From Corinectria fuckeliana (Eukaryota > Ascomycota > Sordariomycetes > Hypocreales > Nectriaceae), in assembly GCA_019137255.1 (NCBI GenBank), contig WPDH01000268.1, positions 1 through 64,000 on the forward strand: DNA of 64,000 nucleotides, in the 5' to 3' direction. The notes under the pieces are model-generated. The model had not been told where the DNA came from and searched no databases. It worked only from the letters and a program-made list of their open reading frames with translations. The position numbers and the translations under genes are program-made. Below are positions 11,752 to 24,364 of this stretch, piece after piece; the stretch's first letter is position 1; each line of letters begins with the position of its first letter.

Positions 11752-13790
11752 TTATAGAGCCAAAGCAACGCCCACCGCAGCCGCCACGGCCGCCGCGGTG
11801 ATGCCGCTGCCCAGGAGCTTGTGCGCAAAGCTCTCGATGCTGAGCTTCGTGCCAATGAACTCGGGCCAGTAGGCCTCCGGCTCGCTCTCGTCGAGGGTGC
11901 CGTTCCAGCAGTAGCTGTCGAAGCAGTCGCGGCACTTGGCCGGCACCGACGTGTTGGTGCGGTCGAAGCTGCGCGAGAGCACGGCGCAGGCGACGCACAC
12001 GGGCCAGTCGCTGTCGCGCGTGCCGTTGAGCTGCGTCGCGACCGAGTAGCCGTTCTCGATGATGGCCGACAGCTCGGACCCGTTGACGGTCATCTGGAAG
12101 GTGGAGATGTTGGCGGCGTACACGTAGGGGTAGTTGGGGATGTAGACGATCAGCGGCGAGGGCTCCGTCGTGTTGGTGGCGTTGCAGCCGAAGAAGGTCG
12201 GGCGCGAGTTGAAGCCCAGGTTGCGGAACGTGTTCTTGCCGGGCACCGCGGGGAACGACGTGCCCTCCGAGATGTCCTCCAGGGAGCGCTCGTACGTGGC
12301 GATGGCCGAGGCGCCGTCGGGCCACAGCGATTCCGTGTCGGCGGACGAGTCGAAGGAGAAGACGACGTCGACCTCGCGCTCGACGCGGATGTGCGGGTAG
12401 TAGGGGACGTTCTGGAGATCCTCGCCGCCGTCGACGAGCGTCAGGCGGTCGTTGTCGGCGATGTAGTTGTCGTCGTCGTTCCAGCCCTTGAAGGGGTTGG
12501 GCGTCCAGTCGGCAATGTCGTTGTTGTCGTCGCCAATGCTCTCGAGGATCGTCGTCAGGGCGTCGACGGCGAAGTCGGGCACGTCGTCGGGCACGTAGAT
12601 GCTGTCGTCCTGGTTGAGGTACGTGACGATCTGGTTGAACAGGCTGCTCGAGGTGCCCATGACGAAGCCGGCGTTGTCGAAGCCGCGCACGCAGCTCTTG
12701 TCGCTGGGGATCTTGCCGTTGTTGAACTCGGAGCCGACGTACTTGAGGGGCGCGAAGCCGCCGAGCGTCGGGTCGTAGGAGCCGAGCTCCCAGGGCGTGA
12801 ACTCGAAGACGGTGGAGTTGAGGGAGATGATGGTTTCGTTGGGGTTGCGGCCGTCGGCGATGAGGAAGGGCATGGGGGCGTTGCCGGCCTTGAAGGCCTC
12901 GTCGTCGGCGATGGAGGACCACGTGAAGGACGGGCCGCCGTCGGTGGCGTTGATGAGCTGGTACGAGAGCATGCGGCCCCAGTAGTCGGTCAGGGAGCGC
13001 TGGTAGCCGGCGTCCTTCTTGTCCGAGACGGCGTCGAAGACGTCGTCGTAGTAGCCCAGCAGGCTGTACTGCTCGGGGCCCTCGAAGATGGAGTTCTGCA
13101 GCTGCCAGATGCCGGGGTAGTTGACGCTCTCCTGGACCGAGGTCCAATTGTTCATCATCAGGCTGCCCACGAGCCAGCCGCCGCCCGAGAGGCCCGAGAG
13201 GTAGGTGGCGCTTTGGAGCAGGCCGCCCAGGTTGCCGTCCTTCTGGCTGCCGTCGGAGCGGATGTCCCAGGCCGCCAGCGCGCCGGCGCCGGACAGCATG
13301 GCGCGGTAGCCGCCGCCCGAGACGGCGATGCCGATGTTGGGCAGGGCCGTGGTGTTGGTCTCGGCATCCTCGAGGTAGGCGTCGCTGTCGAAGTCGGGGA
13401 TGCCTATCCGCTTGAGGAACTTGCGGATGTAGGGGGCCGTGGCGTTGCGGCGCTTGGGCAGCCACTCGAGCTCCTCGTCCGACAGGCCGGAGCTGGCGTT
13501 GCGGATGGTCGGGCGCGTGCTGGGGCACTTGACGTCGGAGGGGACGTAGCCCGAGGGCGCCTGAGGGGTTCCCCGACGGGACAATTGCGAGGGAGATCGG
13601 CGGGAGGAGGAGGCGACCGTGTCGGAGAGGGGGTCGTTGGCTGTGGGCGATGTCAGCACACTGCATCCGAAGTCAGGTGCGCACCTCGGGGGAAAGGTAA
13701 CATACATGCGGGATGGGGGTTCGCGGCCGCGGGAGACAGCGCGGCCGCGGCAGCCAGTAGCAGCGTCAGGCTGCTGGAGAGCGAGGCCAT
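11752..13790 (-). CDS. plb1: GPI-anchored lysophospholipase / phospholipase B
   Basis: Two exons, 13790-13706 and 13640-11752, give 657 residues. The intron starts GTATGT and ends CACAG. Exon 1 carries a signal peptide (MASLSSSLTLLLAAAAALS). The catalytic core matches the cPLA2/fungal PLB family. SGGGYRAM near residue 136 supplies the oxyanion Arg loop. YLSGLSGGGW near 176-185 carries the nucleophilic Ser of the GLSGG motif. VDGGEDLQNVPYYP supplies the catalytic Asp. Many N-glycosylation sequons (NNWT, NTT, NGS) are present. The C-terminus is hydrophobic (GSGITAAAVAAAVGVALAL) after a polar stretch, consistent with a GPI anchor. It hydrolyses acyl esters of phospholipids and lysophospholipids at the cell surface. 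A 697-residue ORF on the opposite strand is a codon-bias shadow. Confidence 0.95.
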
Positions 13791-16220
13791 AACAGCAACT
13801 CCAGAGCGAGCCAGGAGGAGCCTAAGGATGTACGGGTGGGAAGGGAAGGAAAAATGGATATTCCCAGCCGCTATCGAAATTTGGGAGGCAAAGCACCGCT
13901 TCAGAGCAGAATGAAGACGGGGGGGGGGTTATATAATATAGATGGCAGACAGCGGGAGAGAGCTAAAGTAGGCTGGTTGGCCCCAAGAGAAGCCCGCGTG
14001 AGTGCCTGTGGCTAGGGAGGCGTCGGTATGAAGCAGTATCAATCAGACAGGCGATCGGCACTGCAACGGGATATCCGGAGGCTTCGGGGGTTGAGGGCGG
14101 CCGCGCGTGTCAAACGGATATACGATGGACAGAAGGGTCCGCGAAAAGCACAAGAGAAGATAACCACTGCCAAAGTGGAAACGGCCGGAACCCAAGGATC
14201 ATAGGTTAGAGAACGATCCACGAGAGAGAGGCCCCGGGAGAAGAAGAAAAGAAAAAGAAAAAAAAAGGTGGAGGGGAGAACAGAAGCCAAGAGAGTTGAG
14301 CGGGTGATATGGGGGAGAGTTAAATTGTGATGGGAGCTTCTTCGTTACTTGGCCGTCGCTCGCTTTTTCGGGGAGAAGGGGGGGGCCCTAATTACCAGCC
14401 CATCATACGCGTAAAACGCCCGCCGTATCCTCATCCCCCGTCACTCAGCCCAGGGATCTTTTTGCCCCCCCTCCCAGCGGTTCCACCAGGCAGTAGGGGA
14501 CCTAAGACCCTAAAGGTAAGGAAGAGACGAGACAAACACCCAACGGTAACGGTAACGAGATCAACAAGGCGCAGCATGCAACGCGAAAGGCACGAGGTGA
14601 TTACGAAACCGAAGCCCTCGCGGTTTGGACCCTCTCCAGGGCAGTGGAACCGCTCCATGAGTGCCCGGCGGGGACGATCGCTATCATCACTAAGTAATTA
14701 GTATCTAGGCCTACCACGCACGGGTATGTACCTCTCACTGGAGCTGACTGGCGGGCCCCGTGCCATCCCCTGTACGTACAGTAGTCTAATCCTCCGCAAC
14801 TGAGCCCCTTTGGGAAATGGAAATGGCCTCACCTCAGCTTTTCTCTCGCCCTACTGACTCTTCGTACTCACATACCTCAACCTCAACTCTCACATAAAGA
14901 TCAGATGTCCTAGTGTCGGCACACAAGCCACCTGCCGAGAAACTTTCATTTGCTTCTTATCTCCTCTATTCCACGGCGTACGTACCTTTCTCTTAGTCGC
15001 CAAACCCAAGACAGGCAAGCCAAGACTTCGCCAACTCACTCATTCGCCGTGTGTGGCGACGCCAAAAAGATACGGAGCCAAGCCTCTCTCGTGTCGCAGC
15101 AACCCGCCCGCGATTGTCTCTTGTCCAAGGCCAGTCAGCAGCATCCAGAACCACGGCACGCGGGCTCCATCTTGGCCCCTTGGCAGTGGGCGAACGCCCA
15201 GAATGCCAAGTCGGCAACAACGGCCTCTCTCTTCTATCGGATGCACCGGGGGGGGGCCCGTTTCGCAGTGATGATGGGCCGGCTTCAATCTGTGTCGTCT
15301 GTCGATCGAGCTGCCGAGCACTTTTCTAATGCCACCAGTCCGAGGGTGAGCAAGACTCCCCCCGATCAAGTACTTACGGCTTTTGTCTCGCCTTTGACGA
15401 ACCTACCCCGGCAACCAAAATAATAAACCTCGAAGGGGTAATTAGCACGAGGAGCACCCATGGCGATGATCATACTCCTCCCTGTCTTTCTCTGCTTACT
15501 ATGTAGGCCTAGTCGGTATCGGACTCGGCAAGGGATGCTATCCTCCCGCTCTGACTTGGCTTCGTCCCAATTATGGAGCCCGACTCGTTGCACCGCCCAG
15601 TTGTCAGCCTGTCAGCCTCCATCTCACCGTCTCACGACATGACTTGTTGCTACCGGTCGATCCTGTCAGTCTTTCGGCTTCAGCTTCGCCTTGCCCCTGC
15701 CCCCCTCAGTCTTGCTACTCCCGGACGCTCTCATCTCTCTCCTAGACGTCCGAGGGTTGGTTAAGACGCTACCATGTCGCAGCTTGAGTGAAGTGTGAAA
15801 ATAAGTATCGCTCTTCATGCCTACTGTGAAGGTTACTACTGCTTCCATCTATGATCTAGATACCACGTATCGTATTCGTACAAGCATGAGGGAGTGAAAG
15901 GGTCCACCGTGGAAGCCGACACCTCCGAATCGTTGCCACGGAGCATTGGATCGAGGACGGCTCCGCCCCCACCACAACCTCCGTCAGATACGTCAGATTC
16001 TCCGGCCCGCCGGCATCTTTAAAAACGATACAGATACTACATGCGTCACACATCTTGACAACAAGTCCCCATCATCACTAGCATTCCTTTCCTAACACTG
16101 AATATCCGCTTCGAATATATTATTGTTTATCGCTGTACTGCCACTACGGCTAATCCAAAAAGGGACGGGTATCAAATAAGTCTGCAGGCATTCGTGACAG
16201 CGCTGGTTCGCTCTCGTGCC
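13791..16220. other. Intergenic region, no supported gene
   Basis: About 2.4 kb. It includes a TATA-like TATATTATATAAC on the minus strand about 140 bp upstream of the phospholipase B start, and unremarkable sequence up to the NAD kinase gene. ORFs around 14950-15423 (+) have no domain or splice support. Confidence 0.45.
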
Positions 16221-17642
16221 CTAATCAGTGTACTCATCCCCCGCCGGGTCCCGTCCAAACGGATGGTTGAACTTGAGCAGCCCCGTCAACCCGCCCACCC
16301 ACGGGTCGTCGTCCTCGGTCCGGATCATGCAAGGCACGCCCCCGTGCCACTCCTCGCCGGGGCCCGCTCGCCCCACGAACTCGCCCTCCACCCGGATCTC
16401 CGTCCCCGGCGACACCCCCGCGCACCGCTTGCCGTCGATGCTCAGGTCCAGCTCCCGGCCGCGGTTCTTGCGGCTCATCCGCAGGCTTACCTTGGTGTCC
16501 AGCGGCAGCACCAGCGATCGGAAGCTCAGGCTGCACGGGCTGATGGGCGTGATGAGCAGCGACTTTACCAGCGGGTGCACAATTGGCCCTCCTGCACTGA
16601 GACTGTATGCCGTCGAACCGGTAGGCGTGCTGATCAGGATGCCGTCGGCCGTAGTCTCCGTCAAGAAGTGGCCGTTCTGGTAGATGTCAACGATGGCGAG
16701 GTGCGGGTGAGATCCGCGATGCACGGAGATCTCGTTGATTGCCCGCAACGATGGCGAGGGCTCCTTGGTGCTTGCGATGGGCTTCGCCTCTAACTGCGCG
16801 TCTCGTGAGAGCGTGTCCGAGAGCCAGTTGTTGATGTTGTTTCCCGACGGGTCAAAGACGTCGGCCTTGATCCGATGTCGCAGCAGCACCTTGGAAGCCC
16901 TCTGAGCCCCGAGGCTTTTGCCCTTCATCCGCTCCCAGCCCGCATAAGACACCGGGGGGGTCTCGTTGTCGTCCCTGGTTCCTCGGGGATAAGCAGCGTC
17001 CCGCATCGCCACGTCGCTCCCACTCATGTACATCTCTCGCCACGCCTTCTTGTGCTCCCGGAAATCCCATTCGCCCAAAAATCCCAGCGTTCCCATACTG
17101 AAGGATAGGATTGGGGGCACGGATCCATGAAGTTTAAAGAGGCTCGCCGCTCGTAGGACCGTGCCGTCGCCGCCAAAGGTTGTGATGACGTCAATCTTGT
17201 CCGCAATGGCGGCACGGTCGTCGGATGCGTAGATGGTGAAGGGGAGGCGATCCTTGAGCGATTCGGCAATCCGGGGCTCGAAGACGAGGTTGACCTCGGG
17301 GTATTCGCTGCGAGTGTACTTGGAAAACTTGACGACGGCTTCGATGACGTCGGCTGAGTAGAGCTTTTGGATGATGAGGAGGTTGCGAGGAGGCCGCGGC
17401 CAGTTCAGCGAGAGGAGAGACGATCCAGGTTTGCTACCTCGTAAGTATCGAGGACTCGTTCTCTCTGGAAGCTCTGCGACACTATGGACCTCAGGCCCAT
17501 CAGGCCCACGAAGCGGACGAGTGGTGGAGAGAAGGCGTGCTGGCGATGGGGCGCATGGCCGGGGTAGGGGCCATGGTGACGGTCGTCGTAGCAGAGCTGG
17601 CTTTTCGAGAGCTAGCCCTCTGGTCAAGGTACGTTTAAACAT
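16221..17642 (-). CDS. pos5: Mitochondrial-type NAD(H) kinase
   Basis: Uninterrupted ORF of 473 residues from ATG at 17642. The first about 45 residues are Arg/Leu/Ser/Pro-rich without acids (RRPSPWPLPRP, RLLSTTRP), typical of a mitochondrial presequence. The kinase signature FGGDGT is at residues 156-161. It is followed by LSFSMGTLGFLGEW and, in the C-terminal beta-rich domain, TADGILISTPTGSTAYSLSAGGPIVHP (NAD-binding GSTAY). This order is the ATP-NAD kinase fold. Together with the presequence it most resembles yeast Pos5, which phosphorylates NADH/NAD to supply mitochondrial NADPH. An insertion around residues 210-265 is longer than in bacterial enzymes. Location and substrate preference are inferred. 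Confidence 0.92.
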   Translation of the reverse strand: MFKRTLTRGLALEKPALLRRPSPWPLPRPCAPSPARLLSTTRPLRGPDGPEVHSVAELPERTSPRYLRGSKPGSSLLSLNWPRPPRNLLIIQKLYSADVIEAVVKFSKYTRSEYPEVNLVFEPRIAESLKDRLPFTIYASDDRAAIADKIDVITTFGGDGTVLRAASLFKLHGSVPPILSFSMGTLGFLGEWDFREHKKAWREMYMSGSDVAMRDAAYPRGTRDDNETPPVSYAGWERMKGKSLGAQRASKVLLRHRIKADVFDPSGNNINNWLSDTLSRDAQLEAKPIASTKEPSPSLRAINEISVHRGSHPHLAIVDIYQNGHFLTETTADGILISTPTGSTAYSLSAGGPIVHPLVKSLLITPISPCSLSFRSLVLPLDTKVSLRMSRKNRGRELDLSIDGKRCAGVSPGTEIRVEGEFVGRAGPGEEWHGGVPCMIRTEDDDPWVGGLTGLLKFNHPFGRDPAGDEYTD

Positions 17643-18524
17643 GTTGGCCGTTGAGCAGCGTGATCATGATGCCGCCTTTCAAGCTGGTGAGTCTAGAGGT
17701 CATTGATGAATTTCAAGAGCTTAACTGTGGCAGAATTACGGTTATGTCCAGATGTGAGTGGGGTTATGCTAGACCGCCTTCTGCATTGGAGTGTGGGGGA
17801 TTGCATCCCTTGCGTAGGGTTTAGTCAGTAGACAATCTCACATTCACGGTATAGGTAGAGTAGAAAGACGTATTTACTAGGAGCTCTACTTAACGGGCAG
17901 GTGTCTTGTGAGCACGGTCTAGTTTAAGAGAGTACACGTCGATGTGATGTTGTAGGCGACATTGTTTAATACCCGGAGGTATTTATTTCAATAAGAGCTC
18001 TAGGGTACATGGACAGATCCTCGAGAAATAGTCATTCATATGCCCTCTGATTGGCTAACCGGCATCGGCACCTGGTAGGCCCCGTTAGTGCGTCATAGGG
18101 CCGAGGCATCCGCCTCCGCCGCCTGATGCCACCACAGTCAGCTAAGGCTCAAGCAGCATCAAGGTGCCCTAACCGCCAGGTCAGCTCCAAACCCACCGTG
18201 TCATGTGCGCCATGTCTCGCTCTTTTCATATTGTTCAAGTGCAATCCCAAGCCCGGCTTTAACTCTGATCCTAGCGCCGGCAGTGGACTGTAGGCCCTCT
18301 TGACTGACATCCTGCCCACGGGGCTGGAATCCTGTGGCCCTTGTTCGTCAGCCTCGTCAGGCGGTACCACGTGTCAGGCGCTTCTCTTTGTTGGACTCGC
18401 CGCCTTGCGGGTACCTGGGACCTCCGCGGTATATCAAGCCACCATCTCCGTTCCTGCCGAGCGTACGACCTGTCTTCCCGAACCCTTCGACTATCCAAGA
18501 CCTTGTACAGCGAACCCGCTTGTC
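17643..18524. other. Divergent intergenic/promoter region
   Basis: About 0.9 kb between the NAD kinase gene (-) and the acyltransferase gene (+). Chance ORFs only; no element recognised. Confidence 0.45.
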
Positions 18525-19987
18525 ATGGCCGCCAACTCCGTTCCCGGACCGGACCTGTCCGTCGGGATGCCGGGCATGGACGAAAAGCCCACGCCTTCGA
18601 CGAAGGAACCGAAAGAATACCATCCCTCTGGAAAAGAGGGCCATGGCCGGTTTGTCCAAATCGTGCGAGGTGCTTGTTTTGGCGTTTACTTCATAACATG
18701 CTGCGTAGTGTATGTATCCGAGTTCTCGGGATCTGTTTCTTTACTACCCCAGCTTTGTCTGGTGGCGTGCTCCCTGTACGGAAGCTGACTCTTGCCCTTC
18801 GCAGCATCCATGCCACCCAGCTCATCGGAACACCGCTGTACCTCATCAACCGCGAGTGGTTCTATGCATATATGGCTATGACGAAGCGCTCCTTTGCCAT
18901 CACAACGGCCGTCATGACATACATCTGGGGCCCGACGATGATCAGAATCAGCGGCGACGAGTCGGTAGCGGGGCAGATCAAGCAAACGCCGGATGGCGGG
19001 GTACAGTTCAACTTCCCGGAACGCATGGTGCTGATCGCCAACCATCAGGTATGCGACTACCATGCCCAGCTCTTTGTAAATGTCACTCGGGGTGCTAATG
19101 TTACTACAGATTTACACTGACTGGCTGTACCTCTGGTGGGTTGGCTATGCAAACTCGCCGGGGGCTCACGGACACATCTACATCATCCTCAAAGAGTCTC
19201 TTCAGTGGATTCCCCTCCTGGGCTGGGCGATGCGCTTGTTTGGCTTCATCTTCATGTCGAGGAAGATGGCCACAGACCAGCCTCGCATGGCATACCGCCT
19301 GAACAAGCTTAGCCAGCGCAAAGTCGATCCTAGGGGGAAAACGTACTTTGACCCAATGTGGCTGTTGCTGTTTCCCGAGGGCACCAACCTGTCGGGCAAT
19401 GGACGCAGAAAGTCGGCGGCCTGGGCGGCGAAGACTGGCCTCAAAGACCCCGAGCACCTCATGCTTCCGCGCAGCACCGGCATGCTCTTCTGCCTGAACG
19501 AACTGAAGGCGACGGTCGACTATGTCTACGACTGTACAGTCGCATACGAGGGAATCCCGTAAGTCTTCTGCATCTAGTGGTGTATAGCCTCGACGCACCC
19601 GACTAACAAAGGAAACACAGCCGAGGAAAGTTTGGCGAGGAATATTTCAGCCTCTCCAGCACCTACTTCCAGGGCCGCCCACCAAAGTCGGTCAACTTTT
19701 TCTGGCGTCGCTTCCGAATCTCCGATCTTCCGCTCGACGACCCGAAGGCATTCGACCTGTGGCTGCGAGAGCAGTGGTATCAGAAGGATGCTCTTTTGGA
19801 GGAGTTTACGACCACCGGCCGGTTTCCCGCCATGGCGGGAGGCAAGATCGACTTTGTAGAGACCGAGGTTCGGACGCGGCACCCGTGGGAAATTCTCCAG
19901 GTCTTTAGTGTCGTAGGCACGATTGCCTTGATGTGGCACAACATCCAGAAGTCGTTTGCCGGGTTGACGTCGGTGTTTGGGGCATGA
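18525..19987 (+). CDS. 1-acyl-glycerophosphate / lysocardiolipin-type acyltransferase
   Basis: Four exons, 18525-18709, 18805-19048, 19110-19558 and 19621-19987, give 414 residues. All introns are GT-AG. The LPLAT (PlsC) fold shows motif I ANHQIYTDW with the catalytic HX4D pair at about H142/D147. IYIILKESLQWIPLLGWAM follows, then motif III FPEGTNLSG near residues 231-238. Hydrophobic segments near residues 45-70 and at the C-terminus (VFSVVGTIALMWHNI) suggest membrane anchoring. The long C-terminal part resembles the LCLAT1/AGPAT8 and yeast Cst26/YDR018C subgroup more than Slc1. The expected reaction transfers an acyl group from acyl-CoA to a lysophospholipid at the ER. The acceptor lipid cannot be read from sequence. 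Confidence 0.9.
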
Positions 19988-22187
19988 TTCTATGAGACCG
20001 TAACGTGTTACTGAGGATTCATGAGCAGGATTAGGAGTTGGATGGGGGAGGGATACGTGTATAGACTGGTCACTCATTGTTGGCTTTGTGGGTTTTGGTA
20101 TAGGAAAGAGGAGGGACCGCAAGGCAGGGCACGTGGGAAAGCGATATTAGCATTGGGTATGATGTTTGCACGGGATGACCTGAGTGCTCGGTTTGTTTGC
20201 CATTGGAATTCATCACGTTAGAACCACCGAGGCAGGAGGAGGAGGCCAAGTAAGCCATAGGAATATAACAGCCACTTCGGTCTGTATCCGAAGACGAGGA
20301 AGCAGTCGGAGGGCTGGAGTTGAATCGAGCATTGCCATTCCCAGTTCCACTGGATCCCGGATTTTTGTGTGTGTTGGAAGACCGGCCCGGGCGACATCTA
20401 GTCCACATCTCACTCCGCTCTCTCCGCGCAACCCTATTCTTAGCGCGCGCCGCACAACGAACGATCCGGGGCGTGACAGCATCACAGAACATCCACCGGG
20501 AAGAGCTGCAATCGGCCATGGGTCTGGCAGGGTTGTCGCCACGCAGCAGCCGTGAGCCTCGGCATCCAAGGTCGCTCTACGCCGTGTTATTGGTCGAGGC
20601 CCGCCGGGAGACGAGCCCAGAGTGCGGGGGCGGGCGGGCGTGGTGGAAGAGGGTGTCGTGCGGAGGAGGGTTGCGTCCGTGCGGGAGAGAATAGACTACG
20701 AGATGGCTTTTGTCTGGGGAAGGGAAGTAAGTGGAGGGAGACGTCGTAGGAATTAATATAGGCTTGTTAGTGGTTGGCTTGAAGACGAGTTGGGCTTGAC
20801 GACGTGGTGCTTGAAACCTGTTGGTTCTGATGCAGCGAAAGTAGACGTAGAGATACGAAATACGGTCAACGCTACCGCGAGTAACAGCTTGCACGGGCTG
20901 GATTCTCGTTGTGGACGCTACGGCCGATGATGATGAAAGGTAGCATCGACACTCCATCCATGCGACATCGGTTTACACGCCAAGCACACACAACTGCCGA
21001 CTTGTCCACTACGCCGCCATTATCGCAAGCGGTCTGCCCCTCGAGTTTCCGATGTCCATCTTGCTCGCTTCCAGACCCGGCCCGGCGTGACTTGGGCGCT
21101 TGGATATGCATGTAACATGTAGCACAGCCTTGGTTGTGCAGCCTGTCCAAGTTCTCGTCCAAGGGGTCTACGCCTGGACTACCTCGCGGCTGGAGGAACT
21201 CGTGACAAGCAAAGCATCTTCGGAGAAACAAGCAACCTGGGACATCCGCTTGACGTCGAAAGTCGTCCGTCTGCTGATGGTGTGGAAGGCGTCTCTTCAG
21301 CCAGCCTTGGGAACCATCCACACTTTTAAAGCCATGTACAAGAAACGCTGCAACTCTAGACTCCAGCAACAACCACACAACGCATCCCCCCCTATCGCGT
21401 CTCACCCCGAAACAGGCAATTCCCCGATGCCGCCAAGCGGCCGTCCCGTCCTCTTAGCTACCCCGCGTAAGTCGGACTTAATGACCCCGGATCCTCGGCG
21501 GAGGCTCTGCCTTTGGCCCGTTCACGGTAGATCTTGCGGGGAGGGTTGGACGCGGGGGAGCCAGTCACGATGCTGCCCATGGCGATGATGCGGCGATTGT
21601 TCAACGCGAGATTGGTTTCGCAGCTCCCTTGTTGAGAAGAGAGGGCCTGGTCGAGGACCGCCACCCGAGGCATCTCCCTGCGTCTTCTCGAGGGTGATTG
21701 GGCCGTCGGTAAAGGGGACTTTCGCTGTGGCCGACGACAGACCCTTGCTGGGGTGCATTGTGGTGCTTGAACCTGGGGAATGAATAGATAGTGGTGCGGG
21801 AGGGGAAAAGGGATATAAATCAGGTCGGGCTGGACGTGGCCCAGAGAAGCCGGTTCGAGACAAGGGCGAGCCGGGATCAACAGCCCAGTGCCACCAACAC
21901 ACGCCCGTCTCCTTGCACAGCATCTCATACAAGATCCATTGTTGCCTTGCTGGGGAATCCGTGTTACGGTTTGAGCTTGTTTCTGCCGATCATCTCCTCT
22001 TCCCCCCTCTTCATACCCTTTTCTATAACTTGGCACCCAACCCCTCGTCCTACGCTGCCGAAGATAAACGCTCTCCGAGAGACATACCAATCAGTCAGAG
22101 ACACAGACTCAAACACACACAAACGGGAGACACATTCGCCAAGTACAACGTCCCTCCCTTGTCCTGCTTCTCTCGTCTCCATCAACC
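19988..22187. other. Intergenic region, no supported gene
   Basis: About 2.2 kb between the acyltransferase and the MFS gene. Several ORFs of 100-210 codons occur on both strands with no initiating ATG context, domain or splice partner. Nothing convincing is seen. Confidence 0.45.
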
Positions 22188-23901
22188 ATGGACAGGCCTC
22201 CTGCCGACAAAGATGCCTCCGTCCTCGAGGGCCGGATTGAGACAAAGCACCTCGACCTGGCTCCCAGCAAGCTCAGCTCCGAGCAGGACCACGACTTTGG
22301 CTTCACGCCCGAGGAGCAGCGCAAGATCATCCGCCGCGTCGACCGCCGGCTGGTCGTCACCGTCGGCGCCATGTACTGCGTGTCCCTGATGGACCGCACC
22401 AACATGAGCGCTGCCAACATTGCCGGCATGAGCGTTGAGCTTGTCCTGACCGGGTTCCGATACGTGAGCTCGTGGTAGTTCGATGGAAGACACGACATGA
22501 CATACTGACGGGGCCACTAGAACATTTCCAACTTGGTCTTCTTCATCCCGTACATCATCTTCCAGCCGCCTTCCACGATCCTGATCCGCAAAATTGGTCC
22601 TCGGTTTCATCTCGCCGTCATAACCATGTGCTGGGGCGCCGTCATGATAGGAATGGGATTCGTGCAGAAGTTTGAGCAGCTCGCCGCCCTCCGAGCTGTT
22701 CTGGGGATCTTCGAGGCCGGTTTCTTCCCTAGTTGCGTTTATCTGCTTAGCACGTGGTACACGCGATGTAAGTCACCCACATCCAGGCACGTATGAGATG
22801 GATGCTGATTTTGGGGCGCTAGATGAGGTAGGAAAGCGATACTCGTCCTTCTATCTCCTCGGCTGCGTCGCCTCTGCCTTTTCTGGCATCCTGGCCTACG
22901 GTGTAAGTGGTGGGCTCCCATCGTCCATCTATCTCCTCGACCTAGACTTACACGCGCAACTAGCTCATGCAGCTCGGCGGCCGCGAGGGCCTCACGGGGT
23001 GGCGCTGGATCTTCATCGTCGAAGGGGCGCTCACCGTGTGCCTCGGCGTCGCGGGCTACTGGCTGCTGGTCGACTTCCCGGACTCGAAGCGCGAGTCATG
23101 GTCGTTCCTCAGCCGGCGCGAGCGGGACTGGATCGTCGCCCGCATCAACCGCGACCGCGGCGACACGGAGACGCCGGCGTTCCAGCTCGGCAGGTTCGTG
23201 CGCGGCGGCGCCGACTGGAAGATCTGGGCCTACGCCATGATCTTCTTCGACACCACCACCATCTCGTACGCGCTCGCCTACACGCTGCCGCTGATCCTCG
23301 TCGGCAACATGGGCTTCACCGTCGCCCAGGCGCAGTGCCTCGTGGCGCCGCCGTACGCCTTCGCCGGCATCGTCATGTTCGCCGCGGCGTGGGTCGGCGA
23401 CAAGTACCACGTGCGCGGGCCCGTCATCCTCTTCAACATGCTGCTGTGCCTCGTCGGGCTGCCCATCATGGGGTGGGCGGCCGGCGCCGGCGCGCGGTAC
23501 TTCGGCGTCTTCCTGGTGACGGCCGGCGCCAACGGCAACATCCCGGCCGTCATGTCGTTCCAGGCCAACAACGTGCGCGGCCAGTGGAAGCGCGCCTTCT
23601 GCAGCGCCACGCTCGTGGGCTTCGGCGGCTTCGGCGGCATCGCGGGGAGCTTGGTGTTCCGCGAGCAGGACAAGCTGACGGGGTACAAGCCTGGCATGTG
23701 GGCGTGCATTGCCTGCTCGCTGCTGACCGTCGTCTTGGTGCTCGTGTGCGACTTGGACTTCAAGCGGCAGAACGCCAAGGCAGACAGGGGAGAGAAGGTG
23801 TTGGAGTCGCACCATGTAAGTTGTCCCAGTGGCTGTGATGATGCCTGATACTGATGAGTTTCTAGGAGGATGCTTCCTCGGATTTCCGATACACCTACTA
23901 A
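22188..23901 (+). CDS. MFS transporter, anion:cation symporter family (Dal5/Tna1-like)
   Basis: Five exons, 22188-22463, 22521-22767, 22823-22902, 22964-23815 and 23866-23901, give 496 residues. The N-terminus is hydrophilic. RRVDRRLVVTVGAMYCVSLMDRTNMSAANIAGM is the typical first-helix region of the ACS family. The ALRAVLGIFEAGFFPSCVYLLSTWY helix is also typical, and GWRWIFIVEGALTV leads into helix 6. The central loop (FPDSKRESWSFLSRRERDWIVARI) and second six-helix half are complete. Members of this family carry allantoate, nicotinate, pantothenate, biotin or related organic anions with protons across the plasma membrane. The ligand here is unknown. The last exon is only 36 bp and encodes the tail EDASSDFRYTY. 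Confidence 0.92.
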
Positions 23902-24364
23902 GTTGTGAGAGTGCTGAACTAGTCAACAGCGAGGAGGACTCAAAGCAGCTCTATGAGGCTGGTGAATGGCTTCTAGGAACCCCCAACGACTAGACTACCT
24001 GACATTCTCCCTTCTGTTTGCCTGGCTCACAGCTTGCCTATTCTACCCGTGATTGAATCCCTGGTATATTGCAAATACGTAATCTGTCCCGTTTCCAGCC
24101 CGAGTAATCGTAGAAAGTGGGTGTCTGTTCAGACCATGGTTGAAGACTACCTGAGCATTAGCCAAAGAGTGCTTTGTTTGCAAAAAGGCTGTCCTGATGT
24201 CGTGGTGAATTCTTTCAAATGCAAGGAACAATCCCGCCCCAGCGTGAAGAATACTACTCCTTTGTTCCCTTAACCTAAACCGGCAAGAATCGCTACATAT
24301 AGCCTCACCATTCTTGTTCACACACCCCACAGAGACAATGTTCAAATAAATCCAATTGTTACAA
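23902..24364. other. Intergenic region
   Basis: About 460 bp downstream of the MFS gene. No feature recognised. Confidence 0.4.

Noticed and set aside
11821..13914. 697-codon ORF on + strand opposite phospholipase B
   Set aside because: Starts within codon-biased antisense of a clear PLB gene; no domain; a product of GC-rich third positions.
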